From the NCBI GenBank assembly GCA_000242935.3, contig CP007053.1, positions 310,001-374,000 of the forward strand: a stretch of 64,000 bases of DNA, given 5' to 3'. Both the position numbers and the translations under genes were made by a program. Shown here piece after piece: positions 8,680-18,141 of this stretch (its first letter is position 1; every line of letters starts with the position of its first letter). Source of the DNA: Opitutaceae bacterium TAV5 (lineage in GTDB: Bacteria > Verrucomicrobiota > Verrucomicrobiia > Opitutales > Opitutaceae). Under the pieces are notes generated by a model. That model saw nothing but the letters and a program-made list of their open reading frames with translations, searched no databases and had not been told where the DNA came from.

Positions 8680-9698
8680 ACGCCACCGCCACGCTCCCCG
8701 ACGAGGCCGGAGCCCTCCTCGACGACGAACCCGTTTTCCCCGAAACGGAAACCGGCCTTCGCCGCGCCCTCGACTACCTCGGCTACGCCCCCTGCCCCGT
8801 CCGCTCCGAAATGCGCAAGCGCCTCCACGCCTCCTTCCGCCGCGCCGGCCTCGACCCCGTCTGGTACGTCCCCTCCGGCTGCCACGAGGAAAACGTCTAC
8901 GACAACCTCTGGCAGGACGGCGACCCGGCCCGGTTTCCCGGCATCGTCTCCGATCTCGGTCTCGAAGACCTGCTCCGGCCCGCCTTCGTCTCCCGCGCCC
9001 TCGACGCCGGCGTCTACACCCCGCTCTCCCCCGCCCTGCCCGTCCGCGACGCGTTTCGCGACGCCGGTTTTGCCGATCCCGCCGGCATTCACCATGTGTA
9101 TGCGGTTTTCCCCTACGTCATCCTTGCCGATCTCGAAAAACTCGGCTCCCGCCCCCTGCCCTCCGGCTGGGCCGATCTTCTCCACCCCCGCTACCGTGGC
9201 GACGTCGTCATCAACGGCGAGGCCGGCGACATTCACGAAGTCCTTCTCTTCAACCTCTACCGCGACCACGGCGAAGCCGGCCTCGCCGCCCTCGGCGCCA
9301 ATGTCCGCGATTTCTGCCATCCCTCGCGCATGGCCAAGGCCGCCGGCTCCGGCGATCCCGACGGCGCGGCGCTCTACGTGCTCCCGTGGTTTTTCGCCAA
9401 AAGCGCCCCCCGCCGTGAACGCACCGCACTCGTCTGGCCGGTCGAGGGCGCGTACGCCAATCCCCTCTACCTCTTCGCCCGGCCCGACCGCCGCCCGCCC
9501 GCACAGCACGTCCTCGACTTCCTCACGCGCGGCGAATGGCCCGCGCTCCTCGCCCGCGTCGGCTTCCCCCCCGCCACGCCCGGCGCGCCCGACCTCCCCG
9601 GCAAACTCCGCTGGCCCGGCTGGGAGTTTGTCCGCAATCACGATCTCGCCACCCTCCGCGTGCCCCTCAATGAGGCCTTCATGAAAGGGAGGATATGA
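8676..9698 (+). CDS. Signal-less solute-binding-protein-like protein of a metal module
   Basis: A 340-residue protein resembling type 2 periplasmic solute-binding proteins (SBP_bac_6-like): strand-helix units such as YAVFPYVILADLEKLGSRPL, GWADLLHPRYRGDVVINGEA and ALVWPVEGAYANPLYLF. It has no signal peptide or lipobox, so it should stay in the cytoplasm. The N-terminal 60 residues include YLGYAPCPVRSEMRKRLH, which looks like a separate helical module. It is coupled to molC by ATGA and followed by a GTPase and a soluble ABC ATPase. Function is unknown. One reading is a cytoplasmic binder or metallochaperone for the oxyanion or metal delivered by MolABC. The fold assignment is reasonably sure; the role is not. 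Confidence 0.6.
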   Translation: MNATATLPDEAGALLDDEPVFPETETGLRRALDYLGYAPCPVRSEMRKRLHASFRRAGLDPVWYVPSGCHEENVYDNLWQDGDPARFPGIVSDLGLEDLLRPAFVSRALDAGVYTPLSPALPVRDAFRDAGFADPAGIHHVYAVFPYVILADLEKLGSRPLPSGWADLLHPRYRGDVVINGEAGDIHEVLLFNLYRDHGEAGLAALGANVRDFCHPSRMAKAAGSGDPDGAALYVLPWFFAKSAPRRERTALVWPVEGAYANPLYLFARPDRRPPAQHVLDFLTRGEWPALLARVGFPPATPGAPDLPGKLRWPGWEFVRNHDLATLRVPLNEAFMKGRI

Positions 9699-9701
9699 AG
9701 G

Positions 9702-9792
9702 CGGAAGTTTGAAGTTCGAAGTTTGAATTTTGTCACCGGACCTCCTCTCGCCAACCCCAACTTCCAACTTCAAAATTCCAACTTCAAACTTC
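9702..9792. repeat. Palindromic repeat R4, copy 1
   Basis: Left arm GGAAGTTTGAAGTTCGAAG and right arm CAACTTCAAACTTCC lie in the spacer before the GTPase gene. A second copy with related words (TTTGAAGTTTGTAGTTTG and AAATTCCAACTACAAAATTC) lies between nifB and the ferredoxin gene. Confidence 0.7.
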
Positions 9793-9807
9793 CGGTTTCC
9801 ATCTCCC

Positions 9808-10530
9808 ATGCGCCTCATCACTGTCGCCGGCCCTCCCTCCTCGGGAAAAACCTCCGTCATCCTGAAGGCCCTGCGCTGGCTGCGCGACGACGGCCTTCAC
9901 CCCGGCGTCGTCAAGTTCGACTGTCTCGCCGGCCACGACGGCGACCTCTTCCGCTCCGCCGGTTACCCCGTTCTCACCGGCCTCTCCGCCAACTTCTGCC
10001 CCGACCACTTTTTCCTGACCAACATCGAGGACTGCGCCGCCTGGGGACGCCGGCAGGCGCTCGACCTTCTCGTCAGCGAGAGCGCCGGCCTGTGCAACCG
10101 CTGCGCTCCCCACATCCGCGGCCACTACGCCGTCTGCGTGCTCGACAACCTCGCCGGCGTGGACACCCCGCGCAAGGTCGGCCCCATGCTCCGCACCGCC
10201 GACCTCGTCCTCGTCACCAAGGGCGACATCGTCAGCCAGGCCGAGCGCGAAGTATTTTCATATCGGATACGCCAGGCCGCGCCCCGCGCCCGCCTCCTTT
10301 TTGTCAACGGCATCACCGGCCAGGGCGCCTGGGAGGTGAGCCGCCTCTGGCAGACCGAAGCGCCCGACAACGCCCCGCTCACCGGCAGCCGCCTGCGTTT
10401 TTCCGTGCCCGCCGCCGTCTGCTCGTGCTGCCTCGGCGAGACACGCATCGGCGAGGAGTTCCAGCATGGCATCGTCCGCAAGATCGAGATCGACGACCAG
10501 TCCGCCTCCGCCACCCCTGCCTCCCGATGA
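9808..10530 (+). CDS. HypB/UreG-like GTPase of the metal module
   Basis: A 240-residue P-loop protein beginning MRLITVAGPPSSGKTSVIL (Walker A at residues 7-15). VLDNLAGVDTPRK and DLVLVTKGDIVSQAERE correspond to the Walker B-like strand and the NKxD-like base-recognition region of the HypB/UreG/CobW class of metal-insertion GTPases. Two Cys clusters, SESAGLCNRCAPHIRGH near residue 93 and AAVCSCCLGETRIG near residue 205, could bind a metal ion. It sits between the signal-less binding-like protein and a soluble ABC ATPase, overlapping the latter by ATGA. Members of the class use GTP to deliver nickel, zinc or cobalt; participation in Mo or W handling is inferred only from location. Confidence 0.65.
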   Translation: MRLITVAGPPSSGKTSVILKALRWLRDDGLHPGVVKFDCLAGHDGDLFRSAGYPVLTGLSANFCPDHFFLTNIEDCAAWGRRQALDLLVSESAGLCNRCAPHIRGHYAVCVLDNLAGVDTPRKVGPMLRTADLVLVTKGDIVSQAEREVFSYRIRQAAPRARLLFVNGITGQGAWEVSRLWQTEAPDNAPLTGSRLRFSVPAAVCSCCLGETRIGEEFQHGIVRKIEIDDQSASATPASR

Positions 10531-11357
10531 TCGACACCGCCGCCGGTCCCGCCCCTGACGTCTCGCCGCCCGCTCCCCTGCGCTGCCTCGAAATCCTCCC
10601 CGGCCGCGACAAGTCCGGCAGGCCCGAGCGCTTTCACCTCCGTTTCGTTCCCGGCGACGTCATCTGCCTCGTCGGCCCCACCGGGGCGGGCAAGAGCCGC
10701 CTCCTCGCCGACATCGAATGCCTCGCCCAGGGCGACACGCCCACCGGCCGTGTCGTTCGTATCGATGGCGCCGCGCCCGCCCCCGAATCCCGCTTTACCG
10801 GCGAAGGCCGCATGGTCGCGCAGATCACGCAAAACATGAATTTCGTCATGGACCTCGCCGTCGCCGACTTCCTGCGCCTGCACGCCGGCAGCCGCGCCTT
10901 GCCCGCCGACGCGACCGAGGCCGCCGTCCGCCGTGTGCTCGCTGCCGCCGTCGGCATGGCCGGCGAACCTTTCGGCCCCGACACCCCGCTCACCCAGCTC
11001 AGCGGCGGCCAGTCCCGCGCGCTCATGATCGCCGACGCCGCCTTTCTCAGCCCCATGCCGGTCGTGTTGATCGACGAAATCGAAAACGCCGGCGTGGACC
11101 GCACCCGCGCCCTCGGTCTCTTCGCCGACCAGGGCAAGATCGTGCTCCTCTCCACCCACGACCCGCTGCTCGCGCTTTCCGGCGCGCGCCGCCTCGTCAT
11201 CCGCCACGGCGCCGTGGCCGACGTGATCGAATCCTCTCCCGCCGAAAAGGAAAACCTCCGCCGCCTCACCGCCCTCGACCGCCAGTTTGCCGCCCTCCGC
11301 GAACGCCTCCGCACCGGCCAGCGCATCGATGACCCGCTTTTTTTCACCACATCCTGA
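10527..11357 (+). CDS. Soluble ABC-type ATPase of the metal module
   Basis: A 276-residue ATP-binding cassette protein with Walker A LVGPTGAGKSRL near residue 50, signature LTQLSGGQSRA near residue 163, Walker B MPVVLIDEIENAGVD near residue 183 and a switch His in LLSTHDPLLA. Membrane segments are absent and no extra permease gene is nearby, so it is either an alternative ATPase for the upstream FecCD permease or a soluble ATPase acting with the neighbouring GTPase. QITQNMNFVMDLAVADFLR replaces the usual Q-loop surroundings. It is coupled to the GTPase gene by ATGA and followed 11 bases later by modD. Confidence 0.7.
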   Translation: MIDTAAGPAPDVSPPAPLRCLEILPGRDKSGRPERFHLRFVPGDVICLVGPTGAGKSRLLADIECLAQGDTPTGRVVRIDGAAPAPESRFTGEGRMVAQITQNMNFVMDLAVADFLRLHAGSRALPADATEAAVRRVLAAAVGMAGEPFGPDTPLTQLSGGQSRALMIADAAFLSPMPVVLIDEIENAGVDRTRALGLFADQGKIVLLSTHDPLLALSGARRLVIRHGAVADVIESSPAEKENLRRLTALDRQFAALRERLRTGQRIDDPLFFTTS

Positions 11358-11368
11358 AGACAACCGCC

Positions 11369-12325
11369 ATGTATCACATTCCCGACGACACCCTCGACCG
11401 CTGGCTCCGCGAGGACGCCCCTTATCTCGACCTCACCACGCACACCCTCGGGCTCGGCCCGGAGGCCGCCCGCATCGCCTTCCACACCCGCCAGCCCGTC
11501 GTCGTCTGCGGGACCGAGGAAGCGGCGCGCATCCTCGCCGCCGCAGACGGCGCCGGTAGTCTGGAGTTCAGGGTTTCGAGTCTGGAGTTGTACCAGGCTG
11601 CTCTCTCAAGCCCTGAACTCCAAACCCTGAACGCCAAACTGGATTTCGCTCTCCCCTCGGGCGCGGCCGCCGCGCCGGGCGACCTGCTCCTCGCGGCTAC
11701 CGGCCCGGCCGGAGCGCTGCACATCGCGTGGAAAGTCTGCGCCAACATCCTCGAACACGCCTCCGGCATCGCCACGCGCACCCGTCAGCTTGTGGAAACC
11801 GCCCGCGCTGCCGCTCCATCCGGCCGGCACATCAGCGTGGCCGCCACCCGCAAGGGTTTTCCCGGCACGCGTGAACTCGCCATCAAGGCAGTGCTCGCCG
11901 GCGGCGGCGTGCCCCACCGTCTCGGTCTCTCCGAAACGCTGCTCGTTTTTGCCCAGCACCGCGCCTTTTTCCCCTCCGATACCGTATTCGCCTCGAAAAT
12001 ACCCGAACTGAAGGCGCGGGCCTGCGAGAAAAAGTTCATCGTCGAGGCCGACACTCCCGAAGAAGCCCGCCGCTGGGCCGACGCCGGCGCCGACGGCGTG
12101 CAGTTCGACAAACTCCCGCCTCCCGCGCTCGCCGAAGCCGTGGCCGCCCTCCGCGCCGCGCATCCGGGCCTGCTCATCCTCGCCGCCGGCGGCATCAATG
12201 CCGCCAACGCCGCCGCCCATGCCGCCACCGGCGTCGATGCCCTCGTCACCTCGTCGATGTTCAGCGCCCCGCCCGCCGACATCCGCGTCACGATTCAGCC
12301 CTTGCCCGGCACATCTCATGCTTGA
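11369..12325 (+). CDS. modD: ModD, NadC-like protein of molybdenum uptake clusters
   Basis: A 318-residue protein of the ModD family (TIGR01334), related to quinolinate phosphoribosyltransferase (NadC) but consistently linked to molybdate transport. N-terminal EDAPYLDLTTHTLGLG, central HISVAATRKGFPGTRELAIKAVLAGGG and C-terminal GADGVQFDKLPP and LILAAGGINAANAAAHAATGVD are characteristic of the NadC-type barrel. The family reaction is unproven. Residues about 64-92 are encoded by a palindromic repeat that also occurs inside mgtA, and this stretch interrupts the N-terminal domain between EEAARILAAADGAG and FALPSGAAAAPGD. The frame is preserved, so a functional protein with an inserted loop is expected. 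Confidence 0.85.
   Translation: MYHIPDDTLDRWLREDAPYLDLTTHTLGLGPEAARIAFHTRQPVVVCGTEEAARILAAADGAGSLEFRVSSLELYQAALSSPELQTLNAKLDFALPSGAAAAPGDLLLAATGPAGALHIAWKVCANILEHASGIATRTRQLVETARAAAPSGRHISVAATRKGFPGTRELAIKAVLAGGGVPHRLGLSETLLVFAQHRAFFPSDTVFASKIPELKARACEKKFIVEADTPEEARRWADAGADGVQFDKLPPPALAEAVAALRAAHPGLLILAAGGINAANAAAHAATGVDALVTSSMFSAPPADIRVTIQPLPGTSHA
11560..11638. repeat. Palindromic repeat R5 inside modD
   Basis: The right arm CCCTGAACTCCAAACCCTGA followed by ACGCCAAAC is nearly identical (one mismatch by eye) to the right arm of the element inside mgtA. The left arm GGAGTTCAGGGTTTCGAGTC is its imperfect inverted complement. It sits in frame in modD and adds about 29 residues. Confidence 0.8.
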
Positions 12326-12418
12326 GCCACCGGTCAGGCCTCACCTTTTCCGGAGACGGTTTCCGGAAACGACGGGCCGGTTGCCCGTCGCACATCAACC
12401 ACCACCAGACCACATCAC

Positions 12419-12628
12419 ATGAAACTCAGCGCCCGCAATGTCATCCCCGGCAAGATCGTCTCCATCAAAAAAGGGCCGATCAGCAGCCTCGTCGTCATCG
12501 AGATCGCCCCCGGCATCCGGCTCACCTCCACCGTCACCGCCGATGCCGTCATCGACCTGAAACTCAAGAAAGGCTCCGCCGCCTGGGCCATCATCAAGGC
12601 CCCCAACGTCATTCTCGGCGTGGACTGA
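12419..12628 (+). CDS. mop: Molbindin (single Mop domain)
   Basis: A 69-residue protein that is one complete Mop/TOBE unit: MKLSARNVIPGKIVSIKKGP at the start, VVIEIAPGIRLTSTVTADAV in the middle and AWAIIKAPNVILGVD at the end. Molbindins form hexamers that bind molybdate or tungstate in the cytoplasm and buffer the pool. The gene closes the operon-like series of Mo-related genes and is the strongest single clue that the upstream transporter handles an oxyanion of Mo or W. The size matches single-unit molbindins such as clostridial Mop. Confidence 0.9.
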   Translation: MKLSARNVIPGKIVSIKKGPISSLVVIEIAPGIRLTSTVTADAVIDLKLKKGSAAWAIIKAPNVILGVD

Positions 12629-12749
12629 TCCGTGCGGGAGCAACCGGATGGTGTCCGGCGTATAACGGAGCGACACCTTCAGGCCGCCCGATTTCCCCTG
12701 CCGGGCAAACGCCCTCGCCACCGCTTCCGCCTCCTGCGAAACGGGAGAC

Positions 12750-13883
12750 TCAGGCGGCAGCGGGCGGACCGGCTACGGTGGCTTCGAAGAGGGCGAGAAC
12801 CTCTCCGGAGGTCAGCGGCGCCCCCCGGTCGCGGGCGCGGGACCGCACCCGGCCGGCAAGAGCGCGGGCTTCCGTCCGGGTGAGCGTGGCGCCGCAGGCT
12901 TCGAGAGCGGCGGCCACGGCGGCTGCTCCGGTGTGCGCGCCCAGCACAAACCCGGAGGGCGTCCGCCCCACTGCGGCGGGATCAAAGGGTTCGTAGCTAC
13001 GCCGGTCGCGCAGCAGGCCGGCGCAATGAATGCCGGACTCGTGGAGAAAAACGGCGTCGCCGACGATCGGCTTCTGCGCGGGAACGGGGCGACCGGAGGC
13101 TCGGCCGACAAGGGCGGAAAGCCCGGCGAAGCGGGCGGTGTCGATGCCGCAGTCAATGCCTTCCGCGACGAGGAGCGCCATGACGACTTCCTCGAGGGCG
13201 GCATTGCCGGCGCGTTCGCCGAGACCGTTGACCGTGAGGCTGGCGGCGGAGGCGCCGGCGGCAAAGGCCGCCAGCGTGTTGGCAGTGGCAAGGCCGAGGT
13301 CGTTGTGCGCGTGCATCTCCAGCGGCAGCGCAGGGGCGGCGCGGCGCAGATGCGAGACAAGGTCCGCCGTGCGGACGGGAGAGAGAAAACCGACGGTATC
13401 GGCAAGACGCAGGCGGACGGCCGGGGTCCGGGCCGCGGCGGCGGCAAATTCAGCCAGAAAACCGGGATCGGCCCGGGACGCGTCCTGGGCACCGACTGTT
13501 ACCTGGTCAAACTGTTCGCGGGCGGCGGAGACGAGCTCTCCGAGCGTGGCAAGCACCCCGTCCGGAGTCGTTCCCCAGATGCGCATGTGGATTTCGGATA
13601 CGGGAAACGAGATATGCACGCCGCAGACGCGGCAGGCGCGGGCAAGCGCGATGTCCGCGGGCAGGGCCCGGCACCAGGTGATGACCCGGGCGCGTCCGGC
13701 GACGGCGTCGGCGACAGCATTGATGTCGTCGATCGCGCCGGAGCCGCCGGCAGGGATGCCCACCTCGAGTTCGGACAGGCGCGCGTCGACGAGGGCGCGG
13801 GCAATCGCGACCTTGTCGTCGCGGCTGAAAATGACGCCGGCTGCCTGTTCGCCGTCGCGGAGTGTGGTGTCGATGAGGTGCAT
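12750..13883 (-). CDS. nifV: Homocitrate synthase NifV
   Basis: A 377-residue DRE-TIM enzyme (acetyl-CoA + 2-oxoglutarate to homocitrate), with the catalytic N-terminal motif [13 protein letters not shown], the metal-binding [19 protein letters not shown] and [18 protein letters not shown]. Homocitrate is the organic ligand of FeMo-, FeV- and FeFe-cofactors, so NifV serves the Fe-only nitrogenase here. The frame stays open upstream, but that part is repeat and ferredoxin antisense; ATG at 13883 starts directly at the conserved [13 protein letters not shown]. It lies 25 bases after the ferredoxin gene, which follows nifB, so the three probably form one unit. It could be confused with isopropylmalate synthase, but the length and context favour NifV. 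Confidence 0.9.
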   Translation of the reverse strand: MHLIDTTLRDGEQAAGVIFSRDDKVAIARALVDARLSELEVGIPAGGSGAIDDINAVADAVAGRARVITWCRALPADIALARACRVCGVHISFPVSEIHMRIWGTTPDGVLATLGELVSAAREQFDQVTVGAQDASRADPGFLAEFAAAAARTPAVRLRLADTVGFLSPVRTADLVSHLRRAAPALPLEMHAHNDLGLATANTLAAFAAGASAASLTVNGLGERAGNAALEEVVMALLVAEGIDCGIDTARFAGLSALVGRASGRPVPAQKPIVGDAVFLHESGIHCAGLLRDRRSYEPFDPAAVGRTPSGFVLGAHTGAAAVAAALEACGATLTRTEARALAGRVRSRARDRGAPLTSGEVLALFEATVAGPPAAA

Positions 13884-13908
13884 GTGAGCGGATGACGTGG
13901 CCGGCGGG

Positions 13909-14079
13909 TCAGCCCGGATGCACGGCGTTTTCGGGACAGGCATCGGCGCAGGCGCCGCAGTCGATGCATTTGGCGGGATCGATGCGGTAGGGCGCGCCGG
14001 AGACGATGGCTCCCTCCGGGCAGTCGCCCTTGCAGGCGCCGCAGGCGACGCATTTTTCGGACGTGATTTCGTAAGACAT
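13909..14079 (-). CDS. 2[4Fe-4S] ferredoxin (FdxN-like)
   Basis: A 56-residue ferredoxin with two complete CxxCxxCxxxC motifs: Cys10, 13, 16, 20 ([15 protein letters not shown]) and Cys38, 41, 44, 48 ([15 protein letters not shown]). The sequence starts [16 protein letters not shown] and has the pseudo-twofold layout of clostridial-type ferredoxins. Such ferredoxins next to nifB commonly donate electrons for NifB cluster assembly or to dinitrogenase reductase. It sits between nifB and nifV on the same strand, so a role in FeFe-cofactor synthesis or electron supply is likely. The reading frame is short but complete, with all eight Cys ligands. Confidence 0.92.
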   Translation of the reverse strand: MSYEITSEKCVACGACKGDCPEGAIVSGAPYRIDPAKCIDCGACADACPENAVHPG

Positions 14080-14088
14080 GGTGGATGT

Positions 14089-14206
14089 TGGCAGTTTGAA
14101 GTTTGTAGTTTGTAGTTGGTGGTTTGAAGTTGGTGGCTGGCGGGCGGCGGCTGGAAGAAGGGGCGAGTCGGATTATCACTAAATTCCAACTACAAAATTC
14201 CAACTA
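14089..14206. repeat. Palindromic repeat R4, copy 2
   Basis: Left part TTTGAAGTTTGTAGTTTG and GTTGGTGGTTTGAAG, right part AAATTCCAACTACAAAATTC. It fills the nifB to ferredoxin spacer and could form a hairpin in the transcript. A related element precedes the GTPase gene of the Mo module. Confidence 0.7.
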
Positions 14207-14226
14207 CTCCCGGCGCAGCCGGGCCC

Positions 14227-15558
14227 TCAGGCGCAACCGGAGCCGGAGCCCTTGCAGTCGGCGCCGCAGGTGGTGAACCGGCGGGCGAGCGAGGCGGGGA
14301 GCGGTTGGTCGTTGAAGACGGAGGCGAGGCCCTCTTCGATCATGCCCTCCATCTCGACGATGCGGATGCCCTGCCCCTCGAGGGCGCGCCTGGGTTGCGG
14401 GCCGGCGGCGGAGACGAGAAAGGCGCGGCAGTCGTGCAGGAGCGCGGCGAGGTCGCCCCACCGGGCGGGACCGGCGCCGGGCGGAGGCGTGCGGCGGACT
14501 TCGACAAATCTGAAGCCGGAGGGCGTCCCGGCGTCCTGCCGGAAGATGAGGACGCGGGCGGCCTCGCCGAGGTGCTGGTTGACGAGCATGCCTTCCTGCG
14601 AGGCCACGGCGACGCAGGGGCGACGGGCGAGGTCGCGGGCGCTGGCGGGGCGAGAAAATGCGAGAAGGACGGCATGGTCCTCGGGCGTCATGGGCTCGTC
14701 GATACGGCCGACGGCATCGGCGCGGCAGCGGGCGCAGTGCGTCATCTGCGGGACGTGGCGGCCGGCGCGCAGGCGGGTGCCGGCGACGAGGGCGGCATCC
14801 GGCGGCGGAATGGCCTCGAACTCGGCGCCGCCGACAGGAAGGAAGGCCATGCAGTTCATGATGTCCACCTTCAGCGCGGCCATCTGGCGGGCGACCTCCT
14901 CGATGTGCCGGTCGTTGATGCCGGGGATGATGATGGTGTTGATCTTGACGACGATGCCGGCCTCCTTGAGCCGCTGGATGGCCGAGAGCTGGCAGTCGAG
15001 GAGAAGCCGGGCGGCATCGACTCCGCGCAGAGGGCGGTGGTTGCCCCTGACCCAGGCGTAGATTTTCGCGCCGATGGCGGGATCGACGGCGTTGACGGTG
15101 AGGGTGACGTGGCTGACCTGGAGGGCGGCGAGGTTGTCGATGTGGGGGGCGAGGCCGAGGCCGTTGGTGGCCAGGCAGAGGATCATGTCGGGATGGCGGC
15201 GGCGGACGGCGGCGAGCGTGGCCATGGTCTCGACGGCGTTGGCGAACGGGTCGCCGGGGCCGGCGATGCCGGTGACGGCGAGGTTGGGCACGCGCCTGAG
15301 CGTGGCGTCGAGGTAGTCGGCGGCCTGCGCGGGGGTGAGGACGGCGCTGGTGACGCCGGGCCGGCTCTCGTTCATGCAGTCGAACTTCCGGTTGCAGAAG
15401 TTGCACTGGAGGTTGCAGCGCGGGGCGACGGGCAGATGGATGCGGCCGTGAGTGTGGTGTGAGGACTTGTTGAAGCAGGGGTGTTTGCCGAAATCGAGGG
15501 CAACCGCGGCGGGCCCGGTGAGGGAGCCCGCGGGCGTGATGTCTGGTTCGTTTGTCAT
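14227..15558 (-). CDS. nifB: Nitrogenase cofactor biosynthesis protein NifB
   Basis: A 443-residue radical SAM enzyme that builds the carbide-containing [8Fe-9S-C] precursor (NifB-co) needed by all nitrogenases. The radical SAM Cys motif is Cys48-x3-Cys52-x2-Cys55 (CNLQCNFCNRKFDC); before it is the NifB-typical DFGKHPCFNKSSHHTHGRIHLPVAPRCN segment, given here in part only, and the core continues with GPGDPFAN, CLATNGL and VKINTIIIPGIND. The C-terminal 130 residues form a NifX/NafY-like domain (VAVASQEGMLVNQHLGEAARVLIF), and the tail has Cys pairs. It likely heads a nifB-ferredoxin-nifV unit. A sigma54-type promoter sequence lies about 180 bases upstream. Confidence 0.95.
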   Translation of the reverse strand: MTNEPDITPAGSLTGPAAVALDFGKHPCFNKSSHHTHGRIHLPVAPRCNLQCNFCNRKFDCMNESRPGVTSAVLTPAQAADYLDATLRRVPNLAVTGIAGPGDPFANAVETMATLAAVRRRHPDMILCLATNGLGLAPHIDNLAALQVSHVTLTVNAVDPAIGAKIYAWVRGNHRPLRGVDAARLLLDCQLSAIQRLKEAGIVVKINTIIIPGINDRHIEEVARQMAALKVDIMNCMAFLPVGGAEFEAIPPPDAALVAGTRLRAGRHVPQMTHCARCRADAVGRIDEPMTPEDHAVLLAFSRPASARDLARRPCVAVASQEGMLVNQHLGEAARVLIFRQDAGTPSGFRFVEVRRTPPPGAGPARWGDLAALLHDCRAFLVSAAGPQPRRALEGQGIRIVEMEGMIEEGLASVFNDQPLPASLARRFTTCGADCKGSGSGCA

Positions 15559-15930
15559 GATCCTGAGAGTACAGATGGCTGCGGCCTGCGGATGCGCCGG
15601 CCCGGAGGCGGACGGGCGCCCCGGCGGTGCGTCGGATTTTCACCAGGACAGGGTCGCTCATCCTCCTTTCACGGAAGATACCCCTGCAGCCAAGGCGATC
15701 ATGTGGCCGGCTTGCGGCCGGCAGATGCAGGGCAAGCAGGCGCCGTGCCATCATGCGGCGGAAGACAAATGCGGGCCGATATTGGATCGGTCACCGGGAA
15801 CCGGATACGAAATCGCGAACCGGAAGCCTCCCGTCGCCCCGGCGGATGGATTTTTTCGGCGCGCTGGTCAAAAATGATCAGCAAAGCCAGGCGGGCCTCT
15901 GCGGATGCGCTTTTTTGTCCATTGCCGGAA
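15559..15930. other. Intergenic region between draT and nifB
   Basis: No gene with coding character is visible. The region carries the candidate sigma54 promoter for nifB and what should be a long nifB leader. The frames that stay open here have poor codon use and no recognisable domain. Confidence 0.6.
15736..15750 (-). promoter_or_regulatory. Candidate sigma54 (-24/-12) promoter for nifB
   Basis: On the minus strand the sequence reads TGGCACGGCGCCTGCT. This has GG and GC separated by exactly ten bases, as sigma54 promoters require, with one mismatch to the TTGC -12 element. It lies about 180 bases before the nifB ATG. No upstream activator box was found by eye. Confidence 0.5.
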
Positions 15931-16812
15931 TCAGCTGCGGAGGCGGCGCACGTGGTATTCACCGCCAAGGACCAGGCATTCGGATTCGGCTTGCAGGATC
16001 GGGGGCGGGAGCAGGCCGCTGAAAAAAACGATCTTGGAGAGGGGCACCGCGGTTTCCCATACGAAGTGGCCGAATTCCCAGGCGACTTCGCGGTCGGAGG
16101 AAAAGGAGCTGAGGTTGTTCAGCTCGACGAGCAGGCGGCCTTCACGGGGAGGCGCGGCGCTGATGGTGTATTCGTCGGGATCGTGGGTGCCCCGGTAGAG
16201 AGTGAGCCAGCGCTCGCCGGGATGGCGGCGGGCGAGCTCGGCCTGGCAAAACGTGTAGAGCAGGTCGAGTTGCATGAAAAGGCTGGGCGTCTGCGCGGCT
16301 CCCTTCATGCGATCGAGCGCGTAGCGTTCGCGGGCCGCCGGATCTGTCGCCAGACGGCCGTGGTGCCAGGTGGCGCGCAAGCCGAAGCGGCTTTCGACCC
16401 AGGCCTTGAGCGCGGCGCCGGACGGGCTGTTGCTGTCCACGCCCCAGTTGCGCAGCGACGCGAGGTAACTGGACCGGAGGCAACGCTGCGCAGGGCCGGA
16501 GAACTCCTGCCACTCGTGCAGCCGGAACTTGACCGACACGTAATCGTGAAAGACACGCCCGCGCTCGGCCGGATCGTCGATGCCGTCGAGCCGCTCCCAA
16601 AGACGGCGGTCGGTAAGCCGCAGGTGACCGAGCTCGAGCGGCTGCGGATCGTCTTGAAACTCCCACGAGGAAATCGCCCACGGCGAGAAGTTGCAGTGAT
16701 TGAAAAGAGAGGGAAGCGTCGGAAGAGGGGCAGGCTGCACGGTGGAAAAAGGGATACCCGGATCAAACCCGGCCGAAGGCAGAACTGAAGCCGAAACATG
16801 CCGGCCTTTCAC
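15931..16812 (-). CDS. draT: Dinitrogenase reductase ADP-ribosyltransferase DraT
   Basis: A 293-residue protein recognised as DraT, which inactivates dinitrogenase reductase (NifH/AnfH) by transferring ADP-ribose from NAD+ to a conserved Arg when ammonium appears or energy falls. Family segments are LPSLFNHCNFSPWAISSWEF, FHDYVSVKFRLHEW, WLTLYRGTHDPDEY (the NAD-binding R of the ADP-ribosyltransferase core) and LNNLSSFSSDREVAWEFG. The start is GTG; no in-frame ATG gives a better N-terminus. It is divergent from anfH, whose product carries the target Arg. The partner hydrolase DraG is not in the window, so reversal would need a distant draG. Confidence 0.92.
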   Translation of the reverse strand: MKGRHVSASVLPSAGFDPGIPFSTVQPAPLPTLPSLFNHCNFSPWAISSWEFQDDPQPLELGHLRLTDRRLWERLDGIDDPAERGRVFHDYVSVKFRLHEWQEFSGPAQRCLRSSYLASLRNWGVDSNSPSGAALKAWVESRFGLRATWHHGRLATDPAARERYALDRMKGAAQTPSLFMQLDLLYTFCQAELARRHPGERWLTLYRGTHDPDEYTISAAPPREGRLLVELNNLSSFSSDREVAWEFGHFVWETAVPLSKIVFFSGLLPPPILQAESECLVLGGEYHVRRLRS

Positions 16813-17016
16813 ACAGAAACGTACCTTGACGTAATCATGACCGCTGCTTCAGGGAAACCGGGGGCCTGTTTTCCTCCGGCCCGCCCCGGTGTTCGGGAGA
16901 ATATACGATCCGGAACACCGGCGCGCGGAAATGTGCGTTTCCGTAACAAAGCCGCCGGGCGACGCGGACAGGGCCAGCACGCGGAATATACGAAAAGGAA
17001 CTATTTCGGAAGATGT

Positions 17017-17030
17017 GTACGCATTTGTAT
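17017..17030 (+). promoter_or_regulatory. Candidate activator box 1 upstream of anfH
   Basis: The sequence GTACGCATTTGTAT fits GTAC-N6-GTAC with one mismatch. That is the form I remember for the VnfA-type activator site. It is centred about 120 bases before the predicted transcription start, a usual distance for enhancer binding. AnfA is the likely binder (inference). Confidence 0.5.
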
Positions 17031-17040
17031 ATAACAGAAA

Positions 17041-17054
17041 GTACAAATAGGTAA
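17041..17054 (+). promoter_or_regulatory. Candidate activator box 2 upstream of anfH
   Basis: The sequence GTACAAATAGGTAA repeats the GTAC-N6-GTA pattern 24 bases after the first box, close to two helical turns, consistent with paired dimers on one DNA face. Confidence 0.45.
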
Positions 17055-17099
17055 AAAACGGCGGACGGCGATGAAATATTAAAATCTGGCGCCGCATGA

Positions 17100-18029
<930 letters not shown>

Positions 18030-18033
18030 GAAA

Positions 18034-18141
18034 GTTAACCACTAATGCTCACTAATGGCCACTAATTGAAAATATATAAATCCGATAAACAGTGAATTAC
18101 TTCGGATCGGATTAGCGTCAATTAGCGTCAATTAGTGGTTA
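18034..18141. repeat. Palindromic repeat in the anfH-anfD spacer (R7)
   Basis: GTTAACCACTAATGCTCACT and GGCCACTAATTG are mirrored by GGATTAGCGTCAATTAGCG and TCAATTAGTGGTTAA. The arms are about 33 bases each around an AT-rich centre. In the transcript this should form a long hairpin just after the anfH stop codon. Confidence 0.75.
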
